Position numbers and translations under genes: made by a program. A stretch of 64,000 bases of DNA from Chryseobacterium panacisoli. GTDB lineage: Bacteria; Bacteroidota; Bacteroidia; Flavobacteriales; Weeksellaceae. The stretch is from positions 1,798,001 to 1,862,000 of the forward strand of contig NZ_VTRU01000001.1 of the NCBI RefSeq assembly GCF_008274625.1, written 5' to 3'. Shown here piece by piece: positions 15,511-23,752 of the stretch. The notes below the pieces were generated by a model. It saw only the letters and a program-made list of their open reading frames with translations. It ran no database searches and was not told where the DNA came from. Every line of letters begins with the position of its first letter. Positions within the stretch are counted from its first letter, which is position 1.

Positions 15511-16281
15511 TTATTTTTCAAAAGTCTTCAGTTCAAAATCCTTTTCAAAAACCCCGTAGGTAAAATAGGAAATCCAGTCTCCGAGGTTAATATATTTTGA
15601 ATTCTGCTCCAGATCAAGCACCATTGGCAGGTGTCTGTGTCCATAGATGAAATAGTCTATCTTCTCTGACTTCAGTTTTTCTTTGGAATAAATGATCAGA
15701 AATTCTTTATCTTCTCCCAGAAATGCTTTGTCTTCTTCTCCGGAGATCATTTTATTTTTTTGGGAAAGGTACAGTGCAACTTTCATCGCAATATCGGGGT
15801 GCAGCCATTTGAAGAACCATTGTGCCACCGGATTGGTGAATAATTTTTTCATTCTTTTATATCCTTTGTCACCAGGTCCCAACCCGTCTCCGTGGGCCAG
15901 CAAAAACTGCTTTCCTCCCATTTCAAAATATTGTTTCTGATAAAAAACAGTACAGCCAATCTCCTCTTCCAGATAATCTTTCATCCACAGATCATGGTTA
16001 CCGACAAAGAAATAGATATGAATTCCTCTGTCTTTAAGTTCTGCAATTTTTCCGAGTACCCGGATATATCCTTTGGGAACTACATGTTTCCATTCATGCC
16101 AGAAGTCAAAGAGATCACCCATTAAAAACAAAACCTGAGCATCTTCTTTGATCTCATTCATCCAGCGTATAAATTTTTCTTCACGCACTTTGCTCTCCTT
16201 TGGAGTAGGAGCTCCAAAATGCTGATCCGAAGCGAAATATACTTTTTTTCCAGGTTCTAAATTAATTGTTGTTTTTAACAC
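15511..16281 (-). CDS. lpxH: UDP-2,3-diacylglucosamine diphosphatase, LpxH-like
   Basis: 256 residues, calcineurin-like metallophosphoesterase. Metal-site motifs are in order: SDQHFG (about 18), GDLFDFW (about 56), GNHDLW (about 95), AHGDGLG (about 129), GHRH (about 215). In lipid A synthesis it cleaves UDP-2,3-diacylglucosamine to lipid X and UMP at the inner face of the inner membrane. Length and motif order fit LpxH rather than LpxI or LpxG. It starts 20 bp after queD and is probably co-transcribed with it. Confidence 0.88.
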   Translation of the reverse strand: MLKTTINLEPGKKVYFASDQHFGAPTPKESKVREEKFIRWMNEIKEDAQVLFLMGDLFDFWHEWKHVVPKGYIRVLGKIAELKDRGIHIYFFVGNHDLWMKDYLEEEIGCTVFYQKQYFEMGGKQFLLAHGDGLGPGDKGYKRMKKLFTNPVAQWFFKWLHPDIAMKVALYLSQKNKMISGEEDKAFLGEDKEFLIIYSKEKLKSEKIDYFIYGHRHLPMVLDLEQNSKYINLGDWISYFTYGVFEKDFELKTFEK

Positions 16282-16301
16282 CTTCTGAGTTTTGGGGTAA
16301 A

Positions 16302-16748
16302 TTATTGATTATCTTCTGCAAACCATTCTCCATAAGAGTTTTCTGTCTCATGAAGTTTTAGATAAGCTAAAGAAATTCCATCAGGAAGTTTTGATTTTAC
16401 TTTGGCAGCAATAGCATATAACATGTTTTCACAGGTTGGCTGGAAGCTGCAATAGATTACTTTGTGCCCTTTCTGTTCCAGATCATCCCCCAATTCTTTG
16501 TGTGGAGACAGAGCATTTACAAGAACCGCATGGTCCCATACATCTACAATTTCGGAATTTACGATACTTTTGATATCTCCGAAATCTACCACCATTCCAT
16601 TTTTAGGATTTTCAATATCATTGATCGGTTTTCCTTTCACTGTTACAAACAGCTTATAGGAATGTCCATGCATATTTTTACACTTCCCATCGTAGTTGTA
16701 AAGCACGTGAGCTGTTTCAAATGTAAAAATTTTTGTAATACGTATCAT
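16302..16748 (-). CDS. queD: 6-carboxytetrahydropterin synthase family protein (QueD)
   Basis: 148 residues. Zinc-site His residues lie in FETAHVLY and MHGHSYKL, and a catalytic-type Cys lies in GKCKNMHGH. DFGDIK, WDHAVL and HETENSYGEW are the family's other fixed motifs. It makes 6-carboxy-tetrahydropterin for queuosine (preQ0) synthesis. PTPS-type side reactions are possible, but the Cys position fits QueD. A TATCTTTG box ends only 4 nt before the ATG, so the transcript may be leaderless. lpxH follows after 20 bp. Confidence 0.9.
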   Translation of the reverse strand: MIRITKIFTFETAHVLYNYDGKCKNMHGHSYKLFVTVKGKPINDIENPKNGMVVDFGDIKSIVNSEIVDVWDHAVLVNALSPHKELGDDLEQKGHKVIYCSFQPTCENMLYAIAAKVKSKLPDGISLAYLKLHETENSYGEWFAEDNQ

Positions 16749-16752
16749 ACTG

Positions 16753-16760
16753 CAAAGATA
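16753..16760 (-). promoter_or_regulatory. -7 box for queD-lpxH, very close to the ATG
   Basis: Minus-strand TATCTTTG is followed by only CAGT before ATG at 16748. The implied start of transcription is at or within a few nt of the start codon. Confidence 0.55.
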
Positions 16761-16835
16761 TAATAAAACGGTCTAACTTGAAAAGCCAGACCGTCTATAA
16801 ATTGATTCACAAAATCTATTGAAATTCTCCAGGAT

Positions 16836-18098
16836 TTAATCTGTAGATAAGTGCTCAGCGGCATTCGTATGTTTTATAAAAATTATTCCGTCAAAACATT
16901 CGTTCAACTTAAGAGGTTCTGTGATGGTAAATTTTTCTGTTGCTGGTGTTACAGGGTTATATCCCAGAAGTCTCATTTTAAAAGCCTTTCCATATATTTC
17001 TTCATTGCTGCTGCGGAAGTCTACAAAATAGTTTTCACTTTTTTTGCTCCCCAGTTTTTCTTCCCAGCTATTCTTTAATTGTTCTGGCAGTGGATAAGAG
17101 CTGTATTTGTTATTCTTTACTGCCCGGGGATCTGCAGTAGCACTATAGGTTCCTGAAACAGTAGATGTTGCCAGTGCGTAATATTGGTTTCCGTATTTTT
17201 CTTTTAAATACCCGCCCATACCATCTACCAGTATAGGTTTCAATGCAACATGCCCGTCATGTGCAAAAAGGATCATTTTTTTATTATACCCGGACTGAAT
17301 GTTTTTAATCATCTCGGCCATGATAAAATCTCTGGAAACATCATAATTTTTTTTGCTCGCTTCATAAGGTATTTTAAATCCAAGTTCGAGATGCTGTAAT
17401 GCCAGTTTTGAATTCAAGTCCATTTTCTTACCATATAAGCTATCTGCCTTTTTAGTCAGTAAATATCCTTCTGTTCCATTTTTTATTACGGCCTTCATAT
17501 CCAATCTGAAAGATTGGTCATTTTGTTTTTCCCACATTTCATCCTGTAAGACAGCTTTTTTTTGAATTTCTGCTGTCATTTCAGAATAGTCCTTTCCAAA
17601 ATTATCGGTTTTTTTCAAAATTTCAGCACTCCTCATGAGAGCATCAGTATCGAATCCGGAAATGATTACTTTGTCTTTATGATTCTTATTATAGCCTCTG
17701 ATCCACTCTAAAAACGTATGAATTTCTTTTGTTTGCCAGATAGAAGTCATATATTTTTTCAATGCTGCTTTTAAATCAACATCAGAGTTCACTGCTTCAT
17801 TAAGGAATGCGGCATCACCATAAGAACTTTCAAAGGCTACAATTCTAAAATTATTTTTGTTAATCAGCTGTTTTGAGATTTCACTTCTTATCTCATTAAA
17901 CTCTTTGGTTCCATGTGTGCCTTCTCCCAGTCCAATGATTACATAATCTTGTAAATGATCACTAATTTTTTTTATTGCCTTAGTATTGTTTGCGTGGTCT
18001 GTAAAGGGAGTTTGAAATTGTACTTCTCCTTTTGTATTCTGTGAAAATCCTATGGAGGAAATTAATATGAGATTGAGTAAAAAATATTTCTTTAGCAT
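16836..18098 (-). CDS. Exported erythromycin esterase family protein
   Basis: 420 residues with a signal peptide (ending GFSQ). Family motifs: GLGEGTHGTKEFNEIRSEI (about 56), VAFESSYGDA (about 88), ISGFDTDAL (about 146) and FAHDGHVAL (about 275). The Ere family hydrolyses macrolide lactones in some members, but most exported homologues are uncharacterised hydrolases, so resistance should not be assumed. It lies on the minus strand ahead of two other exported proteins, but 212 bp separate it from the next gene. It has its own signal and is likely periplasmic. Confidence 0.85.
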   Translation of the reverse strand: MLKKYFLLNLILISSIGFSQNTKGEVQFQTPFTDHANNTKAIKKISDHLQDYVIIGLGEGTHGTKEFNEIRSEISKQLINKNNFRIVAFESSYGDAAFLNEAVNSDVDLKAALKKYMTSIWQTKEIHTFLEWIRGYNKNHKDKVIISGFDTDALMRSAEILKKTDNFGKDYSEMTAEIQKKAVLQDEMWEKQNDQSFRLDMKAVIKNGTEGYLLTKKADSLYGKKMDLNSKLALQHLELGFKIPYEASKKNYDVSRDFIMAEMIKNIQSGYNKKMILFAHDGHVALKPILVDGMGGYLKEKYGNQYYALATSTVSGTYSATADPRAVKNNKYSSYPLPEQLKNSWEEKLGSKKSENYFVDFRSSNEEIYGKAFKMRLLGYNPVTPATEKFTITEPLKLNECFDGIIFIKHTNAAEHLSTD

Positions 18099-18310
18099 TA
18101 TATAATTTTCAGTGGCTTGCTCTTACCTAAAGACAGCAAAAAGCCTTATTTGTTACGGTAAATTTAAAATAAATCACAACAAATTTCTCTTCGGAATATT
18201 ACATTAACTCTTCATTAACTCACACTCTCTTTATTATGATAACAACCTATTTTAGCTGCTCTCCTGAAACCTTTTATTTCTATGTTTCCAGGTTCAATAT
18301 CTTCCCTCTT

Positions 18311-19753
18311 TTAATCTATTTTTAAGGTTAAATTATTATCCTGAGTTCCATCTATATTGATTGTATTGTAAGGTACAGAAAGCCAGCCGTTTTTATTCAT
18401 TACAAATTTAAACTGATAGGTTTTTCCTTTTTCAAACTGAGACTTTGGCAAGATCAGCTCAAAAGTATTGTTCTTTTTCAGATTCATATAGTAAGTCTTA
18501 TCATCCGGATTCCAATCATTAAACGAGCCGGTAACCGAAATATTCCTGATAAATTCTATGCTTTGCTTTTCAGGAAATTGGTAGGAAAAAATAACATTAT
18601 CCTTTTCTGTGCGATACCCATAGATTTCTTTTTTAAGATTGGGATGAATAAGAGGTTCAGACTTTGTATATTCTTCTGCCAACGTGTAAGGATTCAGCAA
18701 ATGTTTATCCATAATACCAGCAATCTGGTTGATCACCTGATACATTACTGCAAATTCTTTATATCCGTTGTACATCAACACAACAGCCATATTTTTGTCC
18801 GGGAAAATTCTGTATGCACTTACGTTTCCACCAGAAAAATGATAGGACTTTATATTATTAAAAGTTCCCATATCCCAGCCATGAGTGAAAGTGATATCCT
18901 TATTTTTATATTCAAACGGTTTCCACATCAATTGTTGTGTGGCGGGTTTTAGAAAATCATTCTTGCCCAAATGAATACTCCATTGCAAAAAAGCAGGTAA
19001 TGTAATGGCCAAACCATTCGCGGGATGAGCTCTTCTCCCTTCTACAAATGTAGATTTGTCATATTGATGTTTATCCTTATTGTAGATATATTTCACAATT
19101 CTGTTAGGAATTTTTTCAATAGAATTGGATGAAAATACCACCTGATTTTTAGCGTCCGAAAACTGATGCTTCAGGATATACTCTTCAAATTTTTCTTCGG
19201 TTACTTTTTCAATGATCATAGATATCAGCATATAATTGGTCTGGTTATATCTGTAATCTGTTCCTGTTTCAAATTCCAATTTTTCTTTTGATAACCTGTC
19301 AATTACTTCTGCATTAGAAGCATCCACGGGAATATCACTGAAATTAATCCAGTCCGGTAATCCTGAAGAATGTGATAAAAGATTTTTCACCTGAACATTT
19401 TGCCATTCTGTGGGCACATGGTCTATATATTTTGAGATTTTATCTTCCAAAGATACTTTCCCTTGCTCTATGAGCTGAAAGATCCCAACATTTGACATCA
19501 GTTTTGTAGTAGAATATATCCTGAACATGGAATTGGCATCTACTTTTTTATTGGTCTCTAAAGTTTCCGTTCCATAGTATTTCTGAAAAGTTACTTTATT
19601 ATTCGTAACGATTCCTACGGCCATCCCAGGTATCTCATTGATTTGAATAACTTTTTTTATATAGCTGTCAATTTCTTTTGACTGGTCTACGGTCTGGCTA
19701 TAACCTGTAAAGAAAAAGCTTAAAAAGAGTATCGTTAAAATAGATGGTTTCAT
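18311..19753 (-). CDS. Exported serine hydrolase (class C beta-lactamase fold) with C-terminal CBM48-like domain
   Basis: 480 residues. Signal peptide 1-19. The beta-lactamase/esterase domain (about 25-350) has the SxxK motif STTK at 81-84, a Tyr motif near YNQTNYM and HFSGG as the third motif. Residues about 395-480 (ISVTGSFNDWNPDD, then YQFKFVMNKNGWL) form a glycogen-binding, early-set beta-sandwich like AMPK-beta/CBM48. The natural activity is probably peptidase or esterase on cell-wall or secreted substrates; beta-lactam hydrolysis is not implied. The fusion is the unusual part. Confidence 0.88.
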   Translation of the reverse strand: MKPSILTILFLSFFFTGYSQTVDQSKEIDSYIKKVIQINEIPGMAVGIVTNNKVTFQKYYGTETLETNKKVDANSMFRIYSTTKLMSNVGIFQLIEQGKVSLEDKISKYIDHVPTEWQNVQVKNLLSHSSGLPDWINFSDIPVDASNAEVIDRLSKEKLEFETGTDYRYNQTNYMLISMIIEKVTEEKFEEYILKHQFSDAKNQVVFSSNSIEKIPNRIVKYIYNKDKHQYDKSTFVEGRRAHPANGLAITLPAFLQWSIHLGKNDFLKPATQQLMWKPFEYKNKDITFTHGWDMGTFNNIKSYHFSGGNVSAYRIFPDKNMAVVLMYNGYKEFAVMYQVINQIAGIMDKHLLNPYTLAEEYTKSEPLIHPNLKKEIYGYRTEKDNVIFSYQFPEKQSIEFIRNISVTGSFNDWNPDDKTYYMNLKKNNTFELILPKSQFEKGKTYQFKFVMNKNGWLSVPYNTINIDGTQDNNLTLKID

Positions 19754-19831
19754 GGTAATGTTTGTTTCTTATTTCTCTATTGAAAACAATTATTCCTCTT
19801 ATTCTATTACATAGAGGAAGAAAGATGAGCC

Positions 19832-20998
19832 TTATTTCATTCTTTTTTCAAATCTATTAATGATTTTGTACTCTTTATCTTTAATGACAATATCATAGTT
19901 TCCTTTATCAAGGATTAAAAAACGGCTGTCTTTAGAAGTATTGAGTTCAATGATATCTGCAGGAATTCCTTTTTGTTCAGATTCACCTTTTCGATACGCA
20001 AAAACCATAACCGGATATGTTGAAAGTTGAGCAGCCGGAATTTTATAAAATCTTCTGTTTTCCTTCAGCATCCAGCCTGGCCTTCCTTTGATATATTTCG
20101 TAACGGGATGAATGATTTTAATATCTGTGTACAATTCTTTGTCCTCACCATTATAGATTATTTGGTTTTCATCTTTCAAAACAACTGGAATGGTATTGTT
20201 TACCAATCTCAGGAGCGGTTCATTATACTTCAATAAGCTTTTTTCTGAAAACTGAGTCTGGTCTATGGTCAACGGATTGATCCCTGTCATATCTGAAAGC
20301 CGTCCAGCCATTGTCTTTTCCCAGGATTTATGAATACCTTCATAAGCATGCTGATACCCGCAATAAATCAGATATTTTCCCTCTTTATTTTGCTGCATAA
20401 AATCGAAAATATTTTTTGCTTCTCCAATTTCTCTTTCCTTATTATTACCTTCAGCTTCGTAAGGAAAAAGCCTGAATCCAATTTTCAGAGCATTATAAAT
20501 AAAGTTTCCGAATTCCGGTTCCTTGGAATAATATCCGCTGGTGAGGGTAGCAAATTTCACAGTATTTAATGAGTCTCCTTCCAATGTTTCGATTCCTAAG
20601 TATCTGTACCCTCTGTCATATAAGCCCTGAAGTAAAGAAGAGGCAAAAGCTCTGTGACTGGCGTTGTGATGGGCTTCATTGATGATAATGATTTTCTCAT
20701 TGACCGCTTTTTTCAGAATATACTCTTTTGCATTGACCGGAATTAATTTTGTGAATTTCAGACTATCAGCAGTATTCAGCTTTTTCACTCTTCCAAAAGT
20801 CTGGTCCCAGCTTTCCAGTGCCGGTTTATACTGTCCGCTTATGGAGTAATATGTTGCTCCCATCTGACTTCTCCAGGATTGACTTTGGGCAGGATCCTCT
20901 ATTTTCTTTTTAATATCATCGGAAAAGAGGTAAGGATTTTCCTGGCTATGAGCTGCTATGCTCAACAATAGTAAAGCCAGTGAACAAAAGAATTTCAT
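19832..20998 (-). CDS. Exported EreA/ChaN-like protein of unknown substrate
   Basis: About 388 residues from the ATG at 20998 (MKFFCSLALLLLSIAAHSQ, a clean signal peptide); an upstream in-frame ATG at 21070 would bury this signal and is less likely. The segment IIIINEAHHNASHRAFASSL (about 120) and GIETLEGD resemble the His/Glu core of erythromycin-esterase and ChaN-like folds. CGYQHAYEG (about 218) supplies a further His. The C-terminal part looks beta-rich. With the two neighbouring exported hydrolases it forms a same-strand group spaced about 80-210 bp apart. Confidence 0.65.
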   Translation of the reverse strand: MKFFCSLALLLLSIAAHSQENPYLFSDDIKKKIEDPAQSQSWRSQMGATYYSISGQYKPALESWDQTFGRVKKLNTADSLKFTKLIPVNAKEYILKKAVNEKIIIINEAHHNASHRAFASSLLQGLYDRGYRYLGIETLEGDSLNTVKFATLTSGYYSKEPEFGNFIYNALKIGFRLFPYEAEGNNKEREIGEAKNIFDFMQQNKEGKYLIYCGYQHAYEGIHKSWEKTMAGRLSDMTGINPLTIDQTQFSEKSLLKYNEPLLRLVNNTIPVVLKDENQIIYNGEDKELYTDIKIIHPVTKYIKGRPGWMLKENRRFYKIPAAQLSTYPVMVFAYRKGESEQKGIPADIIELNTSKDSRFLILDKGNYDIVIKDKEYKIINRFEKRMK

Positions 20999-21078
20999 GT
21001 TATTTAGTTTTTTTATTGAATGTTGTAGGTTAAAAATAAAAATTCTATTTCCTACTCTCATTTTAATCATTTTTCCAT

Positions 21079-21471
21079 CTAGAAAAACTTCTCGAGCCAG
21101 TCACTTTCCAGGCGTTTGATCTTCTTGGTTTCCGGATCGAAGAGAATCCAAAGTGTACTTGAATTTACTACAAGCTCATTATTGCAGTAAAATTCCACTT
21201 TTCTTGGCTGTTTGGCTCCTTCAGGAGTTATGGGATAGGTTCTTACTGTGATAATATCATTCAGATAGACCTGTTTTTTATATTGTATATGGTGATCCAG
21301 AAGCATCCAGGCATCGTTTACATATTCGGTTTGATGTTTTAGGAGATCCCAGTGTTCTGCGGCTACTTCTTCCACCCAATGCACATATTGTACATTATTT
21401 ACATGGTTGTTCTGATCAATATGCTCTTCCCTTACCTTTATCTGTTTTTCGTACATTAAATTCATGCTCAT
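21079..21471 (-). CDS. Acyl-CoA thioesterase, 4HBT hotdog family
   Basis: About 130 residues. The fold signature is REEHIDQNNHVNNVQYVHW (about 13-31), followed by WMLLDHHIQYKKQVYLND. It hydrolyses acyl-CoA or acyl-ACP thioesters; the catalytic Asp/Asn is in the DQNNHVNN loop. The frame is open from an ATG at 21495, but a TAnnTTTG box lies inside that stretch (21484-21491), so the real start is one of the ATGs at 21471, 21465 or 21456. The substrate is not predictable. Confidence 0.85.
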   Translation of the reverse strand: MSMNLMYEKQIKVREEHIDQNNHVNNVQYVHWVEEVAAEHWDLLKHQTEYVNDAWMLLDHHIQYKKQVYLNDIITVRTYPITPEGAKQPRKVEFYCNNELVVNSSTLWILFDPETKKIKRLESDWLEKFF

Positions 21472-21483
21472 GAAAAGTTTACT

Positions 21484-21491
21484 CAAATTTA
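21484..21491 (-). promoter_or_regulatory. -7 box for the thioesterase gene
   Basis: Minus-strand TAAATTTG lies within the open frame's first codons and argues for a downstream start. Confidence 0.45.
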
Positions 21492-21548
21492 TCATTTTAA
21501 AACAGAACTTTCTTAGTTCTATGGAAACAAAATTCCTATTTCCCAGAT

Positions 21549-21580
21549 AAAAAAAAAGGAATCAGATATTCTCTGATTCC
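21549..21580 (-). terminator. Terminator after the Skp-like gene
   Basis: A perfect 9-bp stem (21558-21566 with 21572-21580) is followed on the minus strand by eight or more Ts. Confidence 0.85.
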
Positions 21581-21610
21581 GTTCAATATTCAATATATTT
21601 GAAATTATTA

Positions 21611-22183
21611 TTATTTAGATTTTCCGGCAGGCTTAGCAGCAGTTGCCGTAGCACCTAATTTGGTTTTAACAGTAGCAGTAATATCCTCACTTCCGTCAGT
21701 ATAAAGCAGGTTATTAGATTCCTGTGCTGCTGTATCAAATACATAGCTCAGATTTTTTTCTTTAGCTACAGCAAAAATAGCTTCTCTTACTTTCTTTTGC
21801 AGTGGAGTAAGCATTTCATTTTGCTTGGCAGAAATATCTTTAGCCGCCTGCGCTCTTGCTTCTTCAATTTTTTTACCAAGGCTCTGCAGCTCAGTTTGTA
21901 CAGCAATCAGTTCTTTGGTAACAGCTTCTTTGTTAGCTTCAGTAAGAGTTTTCTCTTTATCCTGTCCTGCTTTCAGCTTAGTCTGATACTCGGTGATCAG
22001 TTTTTCAATTTCAGTCTGTTTTGTTTTAGTCAGATTATCAATCGTAGTTCCTATAGTTTTTACTTCAGATAAACTTGCAAAAATTTCTTCTGTGTTTACA
22101 CTTCCAATTTTCTGTTGAGCATTTACAGCATTTGCAGTAAGCGTTAATCCTAATGTAATAAAAAGTACTTTAATTAAATTCAT
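21611..22183 (-). CDS. OmpH/Skp family periplasmic chaperone
   Basis: 190 residues from ATG 22183 (MNLIKVLFITLGLTLTANA, signal peptide); a longer frame to 22222 has no signal and is rejected. The middle is a long charged coiled coil (about 45-130). The OmpH-type start of the mature protein (KIGSVNTEEIFASL) and end (VAKEKNLSYVFDTAAQ) are present. Skp holds unfolded outer-membrane proteins in the periplasm. It is a single gene with its own box and terminator. The C-terminal KPAGKSK tail is non-conserved. Confidence 0.88.
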   Translation of the reverse strand: MNLIKVLFITLGLTLTANAVNAQQKIGSVNTEEIFASLSEVKTIGTTIDNLTKTKQTEIEKLITEYQTKLKAGQDKEKTLTEANKEAVTKELIAVQTELQSLGKKIEEARAQAAKDISAKQNEMLTPLQKKVREAIFAVAKEKNLSYVFDTAAQESNNLLYTDGSEDITATVKTKLGATATAAKPAGKSK

Positions 22184-22208
22184 TGTTTTAATAATATTTT
22201 TTCGTCCC

Positions 22209-22216
22209 CAAATATA
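22209..22216 (-). promoter_or_regulatory. -7 box for the Skp-like gene
   Basis: Minus-strand TATATTTG, 25 bp before ATG 22183. Confidence 0.5.
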
Positions 22217-22290
22217 ATTCAAATTTTAATTACTTATCCTATAACATTTATTCCTGAAAATCTGAATGAATTAAAAGCAGGCAAACAAAG

Positions 22291-22316
22291 AAAAACCTCC
22301 CCAATAAGGAAGGTTT
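22291..22316 (-). terminator. Terminator after aceA
   Basis: aaacctcccc pairs with ggaaggttt (22293-22316) as a 9-bp stem with one G-U pair on the minus strand, followed by Ts. Confidence 0.65.
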
Positions 22317-22343
22317 AACATCAAAAAAATATGGAAAAAATGA

Positions 22344-23624
22344 CTAATGGAACTGTGCGGTTTCCGTAGAATCTTTCATTGCTACGGTAGCTGAAGAACC
22401 GTTTGTAACAACATTCTGTATTTCATCAAAATACCCCGTCCCTACAAAAGACTGATGCTTCACCGCTCTGAATCCTTTCTGCTGTAAAGCAAACTCACGC
22501 TCCTGCAGTTCTGAGTATCCTGCCATTCCTCTTTCTTTATAAGCTAAAGCTAATTCAAACATTGCCGTATTCAAAGCATGGAATCCTGCCAATGTAATAA
22601 ACTGGAACTTATAGCCCATTTTTGCCAGCTCTTCACGGAAAGTAGACATTTCTTCCACACTCAGCCTTGCAGCCCAGTTGAATGAAGGGGAACAGTTATA
22701 AGCGAGCATTTTCCCGGGGAATTTCGAATGAATTCCTTCTGCAAATCTTCTTGCCTGCTCCAGATCCGGATTTGAGGTTTCCATCCATATCAGGTCTGCG
22801 TATGGAGCATAGGACAAACCTCTGTCAATTCCCTGCTCTACTCCGTTTCTTACAACATAAAATCCTTCAGCAGTTCTTTCTCCTGTTACGAATTTCTTAT
22901 CTCTGTCATCAATATCAGAAGTCAGTAAATCTGCAGCATCTGCATCTGTTCTTGCAATAATAAGACTCGGAACTCCCAGTACATCGGCTGCCAGACGTGC
23001 AGCAATCAGCTTATTAACTGCTTCCTGTGTTGGCACCAGTACTTTTCCGCCCAGATGTCCGCATTTTTTTGCAGAAGAAAGCTGATCTTCAAAGTGTACG
23101 GCAGCAGCTCCCGCTTCTATCATCTGCTTCATCAGTTCAAAAGCATTCAGATTACCTCCAAAACCTGCTTCTGCATCTGCAATGATGGGCACCAGATATT
23201 CTTTATCTCCGGCTCCGCTTACAGATTGTACCTGATCTGCCCTCAGCAACGCATTATTAATTTTCTTTACCACAGAAGGCACTGAATTGGCGGGATACAG
23301 TGATTGATCCGGATACATTTCTCCCGATAAATTGGCATCTGCAGCCACTTGCCACCCTGAAAGATAAATAGCTTCCAGCCCGGCATCTACTTCCTGCACC
23401 GCCTGGTTACCTGTAAGAGCCCCAAGTCCTGCCACATAATCCTGGTTATTTAATTTATTCCAGAATTTTTTAGACATTTCTGTAGCAATGGTATATTCTA
23501 TCGTATAAGAACCACGAAGTTTCAAAACTTCTGCTGCTGTATAGGGCCTTTTTATACCGTTCCAGCGTGGATTTGTCAGCCAGTCTTGTTCTATAGCCTG
23601 GATTTGTTCTTGTCTTGTTTTCAT
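22344..23624 (-). CDS. aceA: Isocitrate lyase
   Basis: 426 residues. The catalytic signature KKCGHLGGK lies near 187, with metal-binding and substrate motifs such as [17 protein letters not shown] and YNCSPSFNW. It splits isocitrate to succinate and glyoxylate, the first step of the glyoxylate shunt, allowing growth on acetate or fatty acids. It follows aceB on the same strand after 128 bp, with an imperfect hairpin between them; the order aceB-aceA and shared orientation indicate one operon. The divergent RamB/ScfR-like gene is the likely regulator. Confidence 0.96.
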   Translation of the reverse strand: MKTRQEQIQAIEQDWLTNPRWNGIKRPYTAAEVLKLRGSYTIEYTIATEMSKKFWNKLNNQDYVAGLGALTGNQAVQEVDAGLEAIYLSGWQVAADANLSGEMYPDQSLYPANSVPSVVKKINNALLRADQVQSVSGAGDKEYLVPIIADAEAGFGGNLNAFELMKQMIEAGAAAVHFEDQLSSAKKCGHLGGKVLVPTQEAVNKLIAARLAADVLGVPSLIIARTDADAADLLTSDIDDRDKKFVTGERTAEGFYVVRNGVEQGIDRGLSYAPYADLIWMETSNPDLEQARRFAEGIHSKFPGKMLAYNCSPSFNWAARLSVEEMSTFREELAKMGYKFQFITLAGFHALNTAMFELALAYKERGMAGYSELQEREFALQQKGFRAVKHQSFVGTGYFDEIQNVVTNGSSATVAMKDSTETAQFH

Positions 23625-23671
23625 AATATTTGGATTTTGTTTGATTAGGGTATGAGAGTTGTTTTGTTGCT

Positions 23672-23727
23672 AGTTGCTGGTTCTATTGTTAATTGTTAAT
23701 TGATGATCTGGTTTTCAGCCAGCAGCT
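23672..23727. repeat. Imperfect hairpin in the aceB-aceA spacer
   Basis: agttgctgg (23672-23680) faces ccagcagct (23719-23727) as a 9-bp stem with one wobble. The loop has tandem aattgtt units. It could be a processing or stability element between aceB and aceA, or a dispersed repeat. Confidence 0.4.
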
Positions 23728-23752
23728 ATTAAACCATCAACCAATATTTTCA

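Noticed and set aside
18563-18952. 129-codon plus-strand frame inside the serine hydrolase gene
   Set aside because: It is antisense to a gene with clear SxxK and sorting features; shadow frame.
16836-21471. Macrolide/beta-lactam resistance cluster
   Set aside because: Erythromycin-esterase-like and beta-lactamase-fold proteins are mostly general hydrolases; nothing specific shows drug resistance, and no mobile element is nearby.
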